From NCBI RefSeq assembly GCF_014805685.1, contig NC_060896.1, positions 15,655,889 through 15,719,888 on the forward strand: a DNA stretch of 64,000 bases. Reading direction: 5' to 3'. The position numbers were made by a program, and so were the translations under genes. Below the pieces are notes generated by a model. The model was not told the DNA's origin. It made no database searches and worked only from the letters and a program-made list of their open reading frames with translations. The DNA comes from Silurus meridionalis. Its lineage: Eukaryota > Chordata > Actinopteri > Siluriformes > Siluridae. This document shows, piece after piece, positions 37,944 to 48,598 of the stretch; positions within the stretch are counted from its first letter, which is position 1; the number at the start of each line of letters is the position of its first letter.

Positions 37944-40608
37944 CAGGGGTCCCCAAACTACGGCCCTCGGGCCGCACACGGCCCGCTTCTACATTTGACC
38001 CGGCCCCTGAACAATATCAGAGACGGAACAAAATGCTACTTCAACCTCACTTTGCCCCAGCACGTTTTTACCTTTATGGCCACCCATACCCCAGTCATAG
38101 AACGTGAACGTGACCCCCCAGAACGGAATAATGGCAAAAAGGTTGGGTAAGAGAAAAATTGATTCAGAATGCAGGGTATTTAACCCGCAGTGGACACAGG
38201 ATAATTTTTTTGTTCAATTCAAAGAAAAGGCTTTTTGTCTCGTCTGTCAAGAGACGGTGGCGGTATTCAAAGAATACAACCTGCGCCGACACTATAAATC
38301 CCATCACAAAGACAAGTATGCTAGCTTGCAAGGCCAAATGCGAGCAGAAAAAATCTCAAAGCTAAAAACTGGACTGTTAGCTCAGCAGACTACATTTGTA
38401 CGCCAAACTCAACTAAACCAAGCAGGCTAGCTTCCGCAGGCTAGCTTCCGTGTTGCTCAGCTGATAGCAAACCTTTCACCGAAGGAGAGTTTGTCAAGAA
38501 ATGTTTGAATGTTGTCGTGGAGGAGGTCTGTCCCGAGAAGAAAGATGTCTTTAATGCCGTGAGTCTGTCGGCAAGTACAATTACCAGACGCGTTGAAGAA
38601 ATTGGGGGTAATGTGTATGCCCAGCTGCAGCAGAAGACTAAAGATTTTGACTTTTTTTCATTAGCACTGGATGAGAGCATGGACGTGCAGGACACCGCGG
38701 AGCTTCTTATTTTGATTCGTGGAGTTACCACAAACTTTGAGATGTGCGAGGAGCTGGCAGCCCTACAAAGCCTGAAAGGCACTACGACTGGGAAGGATAT
38801 TTTCGACAAAGTATGTCAAACCATGCAACAGTGGCCATGGACTGGGCAAAGCTTGCCAGCATCACGACTGACGGAGCCCCTAGTATGGTGGGCGCGTCTC
38901 GGCGTTTAATAGGACGCATGAACCGGGAGATGGAAGAACGGGGTTTTACCGCCCCGCTACAAATACACTGCCTAATTCACCAGCAAGCGCTGTGCTGCAA
39001 AGTGTTGAAGTGGGATTCTGTCATGAAGGTTGTGGTATCGTGCATAAACTTCATCAGAGCAAATGGACTTAAACACAGGCAGTTCCAACAATTCTTGTCT
39101 GAACTAGAGTCTGCGTACGGAGATGTGCTGTACTACACAGAGATCCGATGGTTAAGCCGCGGCAAAGTTTTGAGGCATTTTTACGAGCTGCTACCTGAAA
39201 TTAACGCATTTCTTCAGTTAAAAGGCAAAACAGTCCCAGAGCTGATCGACCCAGCATGGAAATGGCACCTCGCATTTTTAACAGACGTGACAGAAATGCT
39301 GAACGGCCTTAACTTGCAGCTACAAGGGAAGGGGAAACTCATTTGCGACATGTATTCCCACATAAAAGCATTTGAGGTGAAACTAGCGCTGGTTTTGGAA
39401 CAAGTGAAAAAGCACAACTTCACTATCTCCCTGCTACCCAAAGCTTTTCTGCAGAGAAGCCAGCTGTCGCGTTCCCAGGTGAAAAGTGTGTGGAAGCACT
39501 GGAAATACTAAAGGCGGAGTTTGGTGTACGATTCCGTGAACTACATGTTCATGCAAAAGAAATCCGTCTTTTTCAGAACCCTTTTGTTGCCGACATCGAT
39601 GAAGCCCAGCCTTCTTATCAGTTTGAGCTGGCCGAATTACAGAACTGTGATGTTCTGAAAGATGCATTCAAGCCCAACAGTCCCATTGACTTCGATGCCG
39701 CCCTCCCAAATGACACCTACCCTAACATAAAAAAACACGCAATGAAGATGTCCACACTTTTTGGCAGCACGTATATCTGCGAGCGAACCTTTTCACGCAT
39801 GAAACTCCTGAAAACTCCAACGAGATCAAGATTGACAGATGAACATTTGCATCAGTGTTTGAGACTGGCTGTGACTAGAATGGAACTGGACATTCAACTT
39901 CTCACCAGCCAGATGCAGGCTCACAATTCACACTGATGAACATAGGTAAGCCCACTTTTCTGACTTAAATTAGTCATTCTGAGTATGAACAAATATAATC
40001 ATAATAAAATCTATTGGGATAAAATCCATCTCCACAACCATACTGGTATTGAAATGTATTGTGCTGTGTAGGTGCTGTATCACTTAGTTCGGTTTCTTAG
40101 CCTGCTTGCTTTGTGGTTTTCAGAGGGAAGTTGATGAGAGAGAGCCTACAGTGGTGTCTACTGGGCTAGCCTATGGAACCTACAAAATTGGATTATAAGG
40201 AAAGAACACAAGAACTTTGAGAGACATTTGAGATTCTGCTCTGACAAGTGAAGTTGAACTTTTACCTAGGATTGTGCACGGCACAGCATAACTTTCTTTC
40301 TGTGAAGAACCCAGAGAGGTTTATTTGATTTTTATTGATTTTATAAATAGTGTTATTAGCCTATATATTCTCTGCGTTATTTTATTCTGTGAAGAACCCA
40401 GAGAGGGTTATTTGATCTCAGAAAGGGTTATTAATATTTGGATATGTGTGGTGCGCTGGAGTGTCAGCATGTTTTCTGGAAAACAATAAATGATTACATT
40501 TAGGGATCCCGCGATTATCACACTTTTTCTGTTAGAAACTGACCCTGGCCCCCATCAGAGAAGGGAAAAGTTATGTGGCCCTCACTGGAAAAAGTTTGGA
40601 GACCCCTG
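37944..40608 (+). mobile_element. hAT (Charlie-like) transposon in the 3' LTR
   Basis: Ends are CAGGGGTCCCCAAACT and AGTTTGGAGACCCCTG, and the 8-bp duplication ACATAGAT is perfect (37936-37943, 40609-40616). The 2665-bp element codes for a transposase in plus orientation, opposite to the provirus, of the type that gave rise to the C-terminal hAT-derived domain of vertebrate GTF2IRD2. The insertion interrupts the LTR between the TATA box and the poly(A) signal, so it postdates the provirus. Confidence 0.92.
38131..39936 (+). pseudogene. hAT transposase (GTF2IRD2-like), three frameshifts
   Basis: Start ATG at 38131: MAKRLGKRKIDSECRVFNP. A BED-type zinc finger follows (AFCLVCQETV, then HYKSHH). 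Coding blocks, in changing frames, are 38131-38430, 38505-38909, 38744-39511 and 39490-39936. Hallmarks are SLALDESMDVQDTAEL (first acid), ITTDGAPSMVGAS (second), a CLIHQQALCCK block, the RWLSRGK block with its W, and TYICERTFSRMKLLKTPTRS ending in the C-terminal hAT dimerisation region. A 15-base tandem duplication at about 38420-38449 causes the first break. Near-intact otherwise; domain order is complete. Confidence 0.9.
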
Positions 40609-41714
40609 ACATAGATGGTCTGACCACACCTGGCATTTCCTCCTGTTTTTATACATTTTGACCCTTAACATTGATAACTCCCCAAACTTGTGCCCTCCTC
40701 AGTTGCCATCAGTTATTAACATTGTTGGAAATTTTTGGACGTTAAACCTTCCCCCAAGTATTTTTAGCCATCATTAACATTCAAATATTCCACATGCAAA
40801 GGCCCATTCTAATCACTTTAAAAGGGTTAAACAACAAAACAACAAAGGTGGGGATATATCCCACTGTTTTCATTTTCTTATTTTTTACTTTGCTTGGTGG
40901 ATATCACTTTGGTCATGCGTGAGTACTCCAATCTTATATTTTATTTCATAAATCATGCTATAGTGTTAGTTTACTAATGATTATTGTCTGTTTTCTTTCC
41001 TTTTACATTATGAATGTGTTAATGATAGTTAGTACTTTTAAGTGCAGCCCTACCTCTATTTCTACATACTGTTAATAATTTGAGTAAGAAGCCTTTATTA
41101 GCTCTAAATATATTTTTTATTTCTTTTAGCTAAGCAACATGTCTCTGCATAGCACCAGGCAATCCCCTGTCTACCTTTGGCGTCTCCAGCTTAAAGCAGA
41201 GATACTGTTCTACTATGCTAACCCAGGTTGCTATTGATTATTCATTTTTCATGGAGACTGTGATGTCAGCCTCACCTTCTCCCGATCCAAAAATGTGGCC
41301 ATCTTATCGTCTGGTTTGTACCCCCCAAGTTGCCAATGCATCTATCTATGTGAATGTAGCCATAATTACAACAACCGTGCTTGGGTTGATGACATCGACA
41401 TCATCAGTGACCATTCTGATGGCGACAAGGAGCTGCCGAAGCCCCCTCTGGCTGCAAAGAGAGCCAGAGAGGGGTAGATTTCACAGAAGATGTGCTATTC
41501 CCTTTTTTGGTCTGCTTGGTACGAGCTCTGCGCAAGATATGTTATCACCTTTTATGGCATTCTCAATAAACTTCCCCATACATAATTCCTACTGTGTCTG
41601 CGTGTGTTATTTTTGCCTATGATAGGTGGGGCTCTTATCACGTTGTTATTGAGTGTCATAAGACCTATTCGACTTTCCTATGGGTTTACAAATAAGCTAA
41701 TTTTTAATCCTACA
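40609..41714 (-). promoter_or_regulatory. 3' LTR U3 part with TATA box
   Basis: This is the remainder of the 3' LTR, upstream of the hAT in provirus sense. On the plus strand it also carries a short ORF and an AATAAA, described separately. Confidence 0.75.
41295..41477 (+). pseudogene. Antisense short ORF remnant in 3' LTR
   Basis: A 60-codon open frame ends NRAWVDDIDIISDHSDGDKE and PLAAKRAREG. Its counterpart in the 5' LTR is 53104-53226. It runs opposite to the provirus, is followed by AATAAA at 41565-41570 and a GT-rich stretch, and has an acidic core with a basic tail. It might be a captured terminal exon or chance. It lacks its own ATG near the conserved part here. Confidence 0.4.
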
Positions 41715-41725
41715 TTCCCCCCTTT
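41715..41725 (-). promoter_or_regulatory. Polypurine tract
   Basis: Minus-strand AAAGGGGGGAA ends directly at the TGTAGG start of the 3' LTR, as expected for the plus-strand DNA primer. Confidence 0.9.
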
Positions 41726-42986
41726 ACCGATTTAAATCCGCAACTAACATGCCACTGTTACTGTAAACGCCCACTCTATACTCCTACATTCCCCACAACA
41801 CATAACGCGCCAAAGCCACGAACAACAAGGAAATGCAAGGAGCCCGAAACACCCGTGCAGAGACAAAAGGCTGATATATGTACTGTATATATGTACATAT
41901 ACATGTACATATACAAGTGTAAAAGAGCAAGTTAGCTTGAAGCAGGCAAACTGAAACACAAAGAGTAATAAAAGGGTTCCTGTTCTTGGTTAGGCCGATA
42001 ATTACCGACTGCTACCTTGTAATAGTACCTTGTTTCATAGGTTCCATCAGTGAAGAGGCAATTCAGGCTACATCTGTCACAGGGGTGGGCGAAAAAACCA
42101 CAACGTGAGGAAAAATTCCCCACTCGATCAGCGTAAGACCGGCGATCACGCAACGTCTGGACAGAGGTGGACACCCAGGGAAGCCAAACCGAAGCTACGA
42201 ATTGATTAGCATGAGACAGATTCCATACATTCGGGCAAACAAAAAAGTCTGTGCCACGCTTTCACGCGGGATGAGTAGACAGTACAGTCCTTTTTCCTAC
42301 ATAAAACCAAGCGAGGAAAGTCTGTGGGAAGAGAAAACAGCCACTTGCTTAACTGTGGGTTTATGGAAGTCCAGAGCAAAATCTCACCCACCCACACGGA
42401 GACGTCGGAAACAGAGAAAGACTGAATTAATTCTTCTGTCAACAGAAAAGCATGTTGTAAAAATGAGAGATAAGGTACTGGAAGGAAAAGTGAACGACAA
42501 CACTCAAATGTTGATTTTACTAGTCGGAGTTGAGATTCAGTGTCCGCAATGTAGACATGTCTGCTGATAGAATGAAGCCAAGTATACTTTGAAACCAGAA
42601 TAGATGCATGGTGAAGCAAATCACGTCTAGGACAGCTGTCCTCAATCAGCGTAGTCCAGGAATGAAGCTCATGGCGCACTGGGTCGGCTAATTAGCAGTG
42701 CTCCATACATGATCGGATACTCTCGTAGGACAGCATAGCAGACTAGACAGAGGAAGTGATCGAAGTCGAACACATCAGCTATGCCTCGGGCACACACGGC
42801 AAGGGAACAACCTTTTGTCCATCGGTGAAATGGCCTTGGCTCCAGGAAACGCGGCCAGTGCCGAGCAGGTCTAAACTGCATGCCTGCAGAGAAAACTTTA
42901 AACAGAGAACAACACAGCTCTGGATAGTAGAAGCAGGGAAGAAGAGAGCAAATTAAACAAGCGAGCGAGGGAGGGGAAACACGAAT
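41726..42986 (-). other. Provirus region between env and 3' LTR
   Basis: There are 1.26 kb between the env stop and the PPT. On the minus strand 42206-42679 is open for 157 codons, Cys/Ser/Leu-rich, without a clear ATG; on the plus strand 42202-42567 is open for 121 codons from an ATG and basic. Neither is recognised. Simple gammaretrovirus-like elements do not need such a long region, so an old accessory gene is possible but unproven. Confidence 0.4.
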
Positions 42987-43844
42987 CTACAGGGAGGACA
43001 AACAATTTTGGGGGTCAGGTTGGGGGTACAAATTTTCATATTCACTATCATCTTGGTTGGAAACATGTACTGGATCAGAGGACTGTGTGGGGATCCTAGC
43101 TTGCCTAGGAATTAGTACCATATATTGTCCTATGGTTCGGGTAATCAGGGAGTTGACAATATTACGGAGAATTGGAAAACAGCAGCAGAGAAGGAGGAAA
43201 GTGCAAAGTAAAGCAACAGCTATGGTGAGGCCTAGACGGGTTAATGAGGGGGTCCATTTGGCAGAGAAAAACCATGTCCACCACCCAGTGGGGGCAACAT
43301 TAGTGTGGTTAATGTGTTCTTCTTTAAGTTTCTTCATGTGATCTAAAACGGTACTCAAGGATCCCTGATCACCGGTATGCAATGGAATAATCGTGCAGCA
43401 TTCATCACCTATGATCTTACAGACACCATCATGGGGGGCCATTATGGAATCCAATATAAATCTCCTCTGGACTGCAATTATAGTAGTGGCATGTAGTTGA
43501 CCTTTGATTAAATCGAATGCGGCAACCGTGTAATTGATAAAACGCTGCTGATTATACCATATGTAATTTATCCAGTGGGAATTGCGCATTATCTGAGCCC
43601 AGGGGAGCAAGGCGGTTAGTGCAGTTGCCCCTGAAGAATCCATGGCCAAATGTTCATTGGGAACGCCTATAGGTGCCCCTCGCCAATCCATTTTGATGGT
43701 AGGGTCTTTTTCCCATTGAGGGAACGAGCTGACATTTGAACTATCCTCTGAGATATATTTACGCCAAAGGGCTGAACGCTTGTGCTTACAGCTGCGAGGC
43801 GGAGAGTGTACTAGTTCAAAGATACAAATTTTTCCTTCTAGCAA
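42987..43844 (-). CDS. env: Retroviral envelope transmembrane subunit (partial, open frame)
   Basis: A 285-codon open frame. It carries, in order, a heptad-containing segment, the motif GVCKIIGDECCTIIP (C-X6-CC) that links surface and transmembrane subunits in gamma-type envelopes, a membrane segment LTIAVALLCTFLLLCCCFPI near residues 206-225 and a long cytoplasmic tail. It would anchor the envelope complex in the membrane. The surface subunit upstream is broken, so the start shown is only where the open frame begins. It is the longest intact stretch of the provirus. Confidence 0.8.
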   Translation of the reverse strand: MLEGKICIFELVHSPPRSCKHKRSALWRKYISEDSSNVSSFPQWEKDPTIKMDWRGAPIGVPNEHLAMDSSGATALTALLPWAQIMRNSHWINYIWYNQQRFINYTVAAFDLIKGQLHATTIIAVQRRFILDSIMAPHDGVCKIIGDECCTIIPLHTGDQGSLSTVLDHMKKLKEEHINHTNVAPTGWWTWFFSAKWTPSLTRLGLTIAVALLCTFLLLCCCFPILRNIVNSLITRTIGQYMVLIPRQARIPTQSSDPVHVSNQDDSEYENLYPQPDPQNCLSSL

Positions 43845-44949
43845 AACCGGAGCACAACAACACTTCCAGTCGGGAGGGAGAGTCTGCCTAGTGCCATCCC
43901 CCCATGATTGAGTGTTATAATGAATGGGATAGTGTCGCTAGTATTACCACTGGTGTTGAGAAGGTCAAAGCGAATTTCCGATGCTAAATGAGTGGTCTTG
44001 CATTGCTCATAAATAGTGCCAAGAAAACTACTTCCATTGGCACAAAGACAGAAAGGAAATTGTCGATCTTTGGGCACTCTCACGAAGGGGATGGCTTTCT
44101 AACAAGGTAGGGATAAATTGTTGGGTGAGCTGATGGTCACAGCCAGCTGTAAGGTTGACAGACGGGTTTCTGTCAGGGGCATTAAATGTGGCACCTAGAG
44201 CTCCAAGTAGGCAAATAAGAGGGCACAAATATTCTACGGCATATGGGGTAATGAACATTCAGTAGGACCTCGAGTAGGTTGTACATGGGGAAGATGGCTG
44301 GCCCTATCGTGACATACTATACACGAATGATGTGTCACACTCCGGGAACTGTAGTACAGCCATTTTTAGTACAGATTACCAATATAATAGGGGCCACTAG
44401 GGTCGTTTGAATCCGCCTTAGAGGAAACAGCTGGGTCCTGGAAAATTTTGGTGCTGTTTTTGTACAGAGTTAGAAAGGAGTTAACTTTGCTCAGGGGTAC
44501 TGAAATTGGGGAAGTAACATTACATGCCATGTAGTGAGATGTGTTGCATGTAACACAGAGTGATAGTTAAAGGGTTGGAGGGCCATAAGTCATACGTGTA
44601 CGTGAGACGGAATTGTCAGGGGACGCGAATGCCGACGAACCAAATGGAGAGTAGAAGAAGGACCGGTTCTGTATAGCAGATGGCATGGAGCAATTAAACG
44701 GTGTGGCTGTTGCAGTGACGCGAACGCTAGCGATGTCTAGGGTTAATACTACAGCGGAGTGGTCGGAGTACATGGCTCGATCTCAGTGACGTTTTCAGAT
44801 ATGTTCTGTGGATAAGCAAGAGTGGTTGGGTCGATGGACATGCGGGAAAAATAATAATACACGCAATAGCCCAGAGCGGCTACCGATATAAGAAGTATAA
44901 TACTTCTTCCTACACTAAAGTGCTTATCACGTCGATCGCAATATGCCAT
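43845..44949 (-). pseudogene. env: Retroviral envelope leader and surface subunit, broken
   Basis: The N-terminal part (44949-44749) has an ATG, a basic leader and a hydrophobic span (SIILLISVAALGYCVYYYF), then several N-X-S/T sites. The rest, in frames at 44773-44567, 44258-44028 and 44083-43838, shows Cys-containing segments with sugar sites (NRS, NTS, NTSD) interrupted by stops and shifts. The subunit would bind a host receptor in an active virus. It leads into the transmembrane part at 43844. Confidence 0.65.
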
Positions 44950-45008
44950 GGTGAATTAAAGAAGAATGTAAATTTGCAGTCTACACAGGGAAATTCAAGC
45001 TCTGAGAA

Positions 45009-45833
45009 TTAGCATTTAGGTGAGAAAGCTAATTGTTCTTTGGCTTGTCGCGTGTCGCACTTTTGTACTTGAGCACGGGTGCATTTTGCAGGACCCAAAT
45101 TAGAGGTCACTGCTTGAGGCGCGTGTGGGTGTAGTTCCTTTTTGGGGTCCCCCTTTGTCTCTGGTGCCTCTCGCGGGTCGTGGGCCCTGCTGCAGTGGTT
45201 GAGATGGTACCAGTGCTCCTTACCTTCTACCTTTACTGCTGTAGGGGTTGTTAATACCACTTTAAATGGGCCATCCCGTCGTGGATCGGACCAGTGCTTT
45301 TTCTTAAAGCGTCTAATGTACACCCAGTCTCCTGTTTTAACAGGACATTTGGCTGTGGGCGGCTCTACGTGTGTGGCTTCTGCAGTCTGTGTGATGCACT
45401 TAATAACGTTGTTAACAAAGTGTGACCCATTGTCTGAACTGAGGACATCTGGTATTCCAAATCTAGGGATCACTGATTTGGCATCTTCCTTAGCCATAGC
45501 TACTGCCTCCACCCACCTACAAAACCTGTCTTCTACTACAAAAATTTAGAGTTTTCCCTGTGTTCTGTCAATCATGTCAACATAGTCCATTATTAAATGT
45601 ATGAACGGGCCTATTGTTTCTGGGATGTGTCCCAACGGAGTGGCGTAAGTTTTCCTATAATTTCGTTCCAGACATTCGGCACATCTTGAAAGAGATTGGT
45701 CTACCATATGTGCTAAGTATGGTGACCACCAGTTCTTCCAAACCTTTTGGATAGCTTCTGCCTTTCCACAGTGATCTAGTCCATGTGCTTCCTTAATTAA
45801 AAGTGGGAAATATGAGATCAGGGCAACAAACAA
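45009..45833 (-). pseudogene. pol: Retroviral integrase, core deleted
   Basis: The zinc-binding domain reads HGLDHC and SRCAEC (45790-45680, an HHCC arrangement). The core starts with LIMDYVDMIDRTQGKL (first catalytic D) and, after a stop near 45546, PDVLSSDNGSHFVNN (second D). Then the frame jumps straight to the C-terminal DNA-binding region TGDWVYIRRFKKKHWSDPRR, DGPFKVVL and WYHLNHCSRA. The catalytic Glu and the following helices, about 100 residues, are missing. It cannot function. Confidence 0.85.
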
Positions 45834-46594
45834 ATGTTGGTACCTTGTTCTTTAACTGCTCCTTGCTTTTTCCAATGAGTTCGTTCATGGATATCAGCTG
45901 TCTCCTGCAATTCGGTTATATGGGTCAAATCTTCATCTGGGGGTTCCTCATCTAATCCTACCATTGCCATCGTGCACATTTCTCCTCCTGCTGCCTTCTT
46001 GGCGGCCTGGTCTGCAGCATTATTGCCCAAAGAAATAAAGTCTTTGTCTGACTTATGAGCTTGACATTTAACTATAGCTACCTTGGCTGGCAAAGTCATA
46101 GCATGTAAGAGTTCAGCTATCTGGGGACCATTTTTGATTGCTGTCCCATCGGCTCGTAGAAAACCTCTCTGCTTCCATGTTGGGCCGAACATGTGACAGA
46201 CGCCATGTGCATAGGCCGAATCTGTGTATATTGTGCATGTTTTCCCTTGTGCTAACTCACAAGATGCTGTTAATGCTTTAGTTTCGGCTAATTGAGCAGA
46301 GCATGGTTAGGGCACCAACACTGAGGAGACAGCACGAAAGGAGTCCCCCTGTGGTGTAACTATCGCGTACCTGGCTCTATTACCGTCTACATCACGAAAA
46401 CATGATACATCTACAAACAGCACTAGGTCTGCATTTGGTAAGGGTTCATTTTGCACATTCGCATGTGCCTTCAGGAATTTTTCTGTTTCATGGGTGCAAT
46501 TATGTGGTGTTCCATCCAAAGGAGTTACCATCCGTTCAGCAGGATTAACAACCTTACAGCATTCTATTGTTAGTTCGGGTGCTGCCAGGATCAC
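45818..46594 (-). pseudogene. pol: Retroviral RNase H domain
   Basis: The domain spans two frames in phase: LVLFVDVSCFRDVDG (first active-site D; usual family has D-G-S), AYIVT-like block, a gap with a stop near 46300, then KTFPT-like sequence, VAIVKCQAHKSDKDFISLGN with the His-containing block and NNAADQAAKKAAG (last active-site D). It would digest the RNA strand during reverse transcription. A stop near 46300 breaks it. Confidence 0.8.
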
Positions 46595-46612
46595 ATCATA
46601 TCCTGTTCGTCG

Positions 46613-46870
46613 TTAATTGGTAATGACAAAAGATTGACTGGTTAACAAAGCATGCAGTCCATGTGTAGTATACAATGTAACAGGATATCCCATAGTAATT
46701 ACTGATGCCTTCTGATAAGCATAAGCTGCCGTCGCCAGGGCACGATAACATGGTGGCATTCCCTTTTCTATGTTATCTAGTGCGGTGCTAAAGTACGCTA
46801 TGGGTTGCTTTCCTATTCCATGCTGATGTTGGGTTAACACGGCGGAAACAAAGCCTTGTTTGTCTGACAC
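46613..46870 (-). pseudogene. pol: RT connection segment
   Basis: It carries SDKQGFVSAVLTQHQHG, QPIAYFSTALDNIEKGMPPC and VTMGYPVTLYTTHGLHALL-like sequence, the tether between RT palm and RNase H in gamma-type pol. Upstream, at about 46870-46915, the frame dissolves into AT-rich DNA rather than the expected RT palm. Confidence 0.85.
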
Positions 46871-46914
46871 GTACAGGTAAAATTGCTTCTTATAATCAGG
46901 ACTATTATATTATT

Positions 46915-47424
46915 TTATATATTATTATCTATTAGGCCTTTAATAGCTGGCCTTATCCCTTCCCTAGCCTGTACTGACAGTGGATACTGCTTCTGGTATA
47001 GTAGTTGATCACCTGGCTTAACCTGTATTTTCACTAGTCCTGCAGATTTTACTAGTCCTACATCAGTTGAATGTTTTGTCCACAACTCTTCTGGCACTGC
47101 TTTCAATAATTCCTCTGTCTGCTTAATCCTGGTCAGTGTTAACTGCTTCACTTCCCGTTCCCCAGATTTCATCTCTGTGTGAGTCACTACCGTCTGATCT
47201 ACTGATACCTGTGAGATCCGCAGAAAACATTTATCAGGTGATAGGTGTATATACGGATTATGTGTTGGCACCCACTCCCTAACCTCATGTGCTTCCTTCA
47301 TCATAGGCCCTAAATCTTTCACGACCATCAGAGAAACATAGAGCACAGCATAGTCCACTTGATTCCAGTTTTTTATTTTCTCTGGCAGTTGCACAAAGGC
47401 TGCTACTCCTTGTTTTCCAACCAC
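46915..47424 (-). pseudogene. pol: RT N-terminal part, palm missing
   Basis: The frame ends with VPEELWTKHSTDVGLVKSAG, QVKPGDQLLYQKQYPLSVQA and IRPAIKGLIDNNI, the RT start of gamma-like pol. The palm with the YXDD box should follow, but the next recognisable sequence is the RT connection at 46870. So about 500-600 bases are lost at 46870-46915. The upstream 47424-47200 segment is the protease-RT linker. Confidence 0.85.
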
Positions 47425-47484
47425 TATTTTTGTGTCTTTATATCATATTTATGGTCCGTCCACTTGCTCCGCCCACATAAGGGT

Positions 47485-48093
47485 TTATCCTTCATCGGCT
47501 CCATTCGGGTCATACTTGATAGTGCAGTGCAATGGTCCTTTGTTTTCCTGACAGTCCGGGCGCAGACGTGTCAACCACAATTTCCATTGCGTGTAGGTGT
47601 TCCATAGTGCTGAGGAGTGGGCTTGGGTGTACTCCAGCCAATACACTTTGTCAGCCACCCTGTATTCCACATCTTTTTCGTGAATTACCATGCACTGCGC
47701 TGCAAGGTTGTCTGGAAAGGTAACCCACAAACCTGTAGGGCTGAATGTTATTTTGGCTCCTAGTTTGCACAATGTGTCTCTTCCCAGCAAATTCATTGGA
47801 GCATCTGGTGAATATAGTAATGGTACTTCAATAGTTTTGCCCTCCAGCGTTAGTTCTTGTGGCTCAGTAAAATGCAATGTCTGTGTCTTTCCCGAGAAAC
47901 CACTGTTTGTATTGTTTTTGACGAGCGGGGGAGTTGTGAGCTGTACGATGCTTGAATAAGTAGCTCCAGTGTCAATCATGAAAGCTGCTTTTAAAATGTC
48001 CCTAATCTGTACTGAAACTGTTGGTTCTTGTGCTGGGTGAAGTGTGGTGACATACTGCATCAACTCTCCCTGGGCTTCTCTGGGCATCTTCAA
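47485..48093 (-). pseudogene. pro: Retroviral aspartic protease
   Basis: The motif AAFMIDTGATYSSIV (DTGA active site, about residues 37-50) and APMNLLGRDTLCKLG (flap-distal G-R-D block, residues 97-111) identify the protease, which would cut the gag-pol precursor. The frame is the same as that of the RT start but is closed by a stop at 47485. It overlaps the end of the gag nucleocapsid in another frame by about 90 bases, so pro would need frameshifting or the shift is a mutation. Confidence 0.8.
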
Positions 48094-48598
48094 CTTTGAT
48101 TTGGGTTAGGCCCATTCGCCGGGCCTTCCCAATGTCTACCAGATGACACGGTGGTGGCTCATACTGGTTCCTTCCCATCCAGGGACCCGCCCACTCTTGC
48201 TGATGGAGAGTTTGGGTCGTCCCTTGTGATGGTCCCCGGGGTCCCAATATTTGTCCTCGTCTTTCTGCTTTATCTGCTTGGTCCCCCCAAGTCCTCGTGT
48301 ATTGAGGGCAGTCTCTCCTAATGTGACTTAAATCTCCACACTGCCAGCATCCTCTTGGCCATCCTCCTCTCCCTCTTCCCTGTTTGAAAGGTCTAGCACT
48401 TTGATTGTGCTGGGGCCATTGCGGGCCGCCGGCAAACACATATACTGGGGCTGCCGGCTGGACCATTAGCAGGGTGGCTTGTTGAGCCCTCAATTCACTT
48501 GTTTGCATCGTGGATTGCGGCCCATATGCCCCTGCTTGCATAGGGGTGTGTGTTTCTTGCATCTGGTCCTGTGCTTTGGATATAGCTGTTGGAACCAT
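48002..48598 (-). pseudogene. gag: Gag nucleocapsid with zinc knuckle
   Basis: Gln/Ala/Pro-rich sequence with one CCHC knuckle, CWQCGDLSHIRRDC (C-X2-C-X4-H-X4-C), after a RPFKQGRGRGGWPRG basic stretch. It packages genomic RNA. Continuous with the capsid part upstream after several shifts. Confidence 0.85.

Larger units (their letters stand above)
37764..41714 (-). repeat. Provirus 3' LTR, with a hAT insertion
   Basis: On the minus strand the LTR starts at 41714 (TGTAGGATT) and ends at 37764 (TTTTCGACA). Removing the hAT and one 8-bp duplication leaves about 1.28 kb. A TATA box (TATAAAAA) sits at about 40647-40653, and AATAAA at 37889-37894. Same elements occur in the 5' LTR. Confidence 0.9.

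Noticed and set aside
37944..40608. Host GTF2IRD2 or ZBED gene
   Set aside because: It has hAT ends, an 8-bp target duplication, no introns and three frameshifts, so it is a transposon.
42987..44949. Domesticated envelope gene
   Set aside because: The surface subunit is broken by stops and shifts and the provirus keeps its own context; only the TM part is open.
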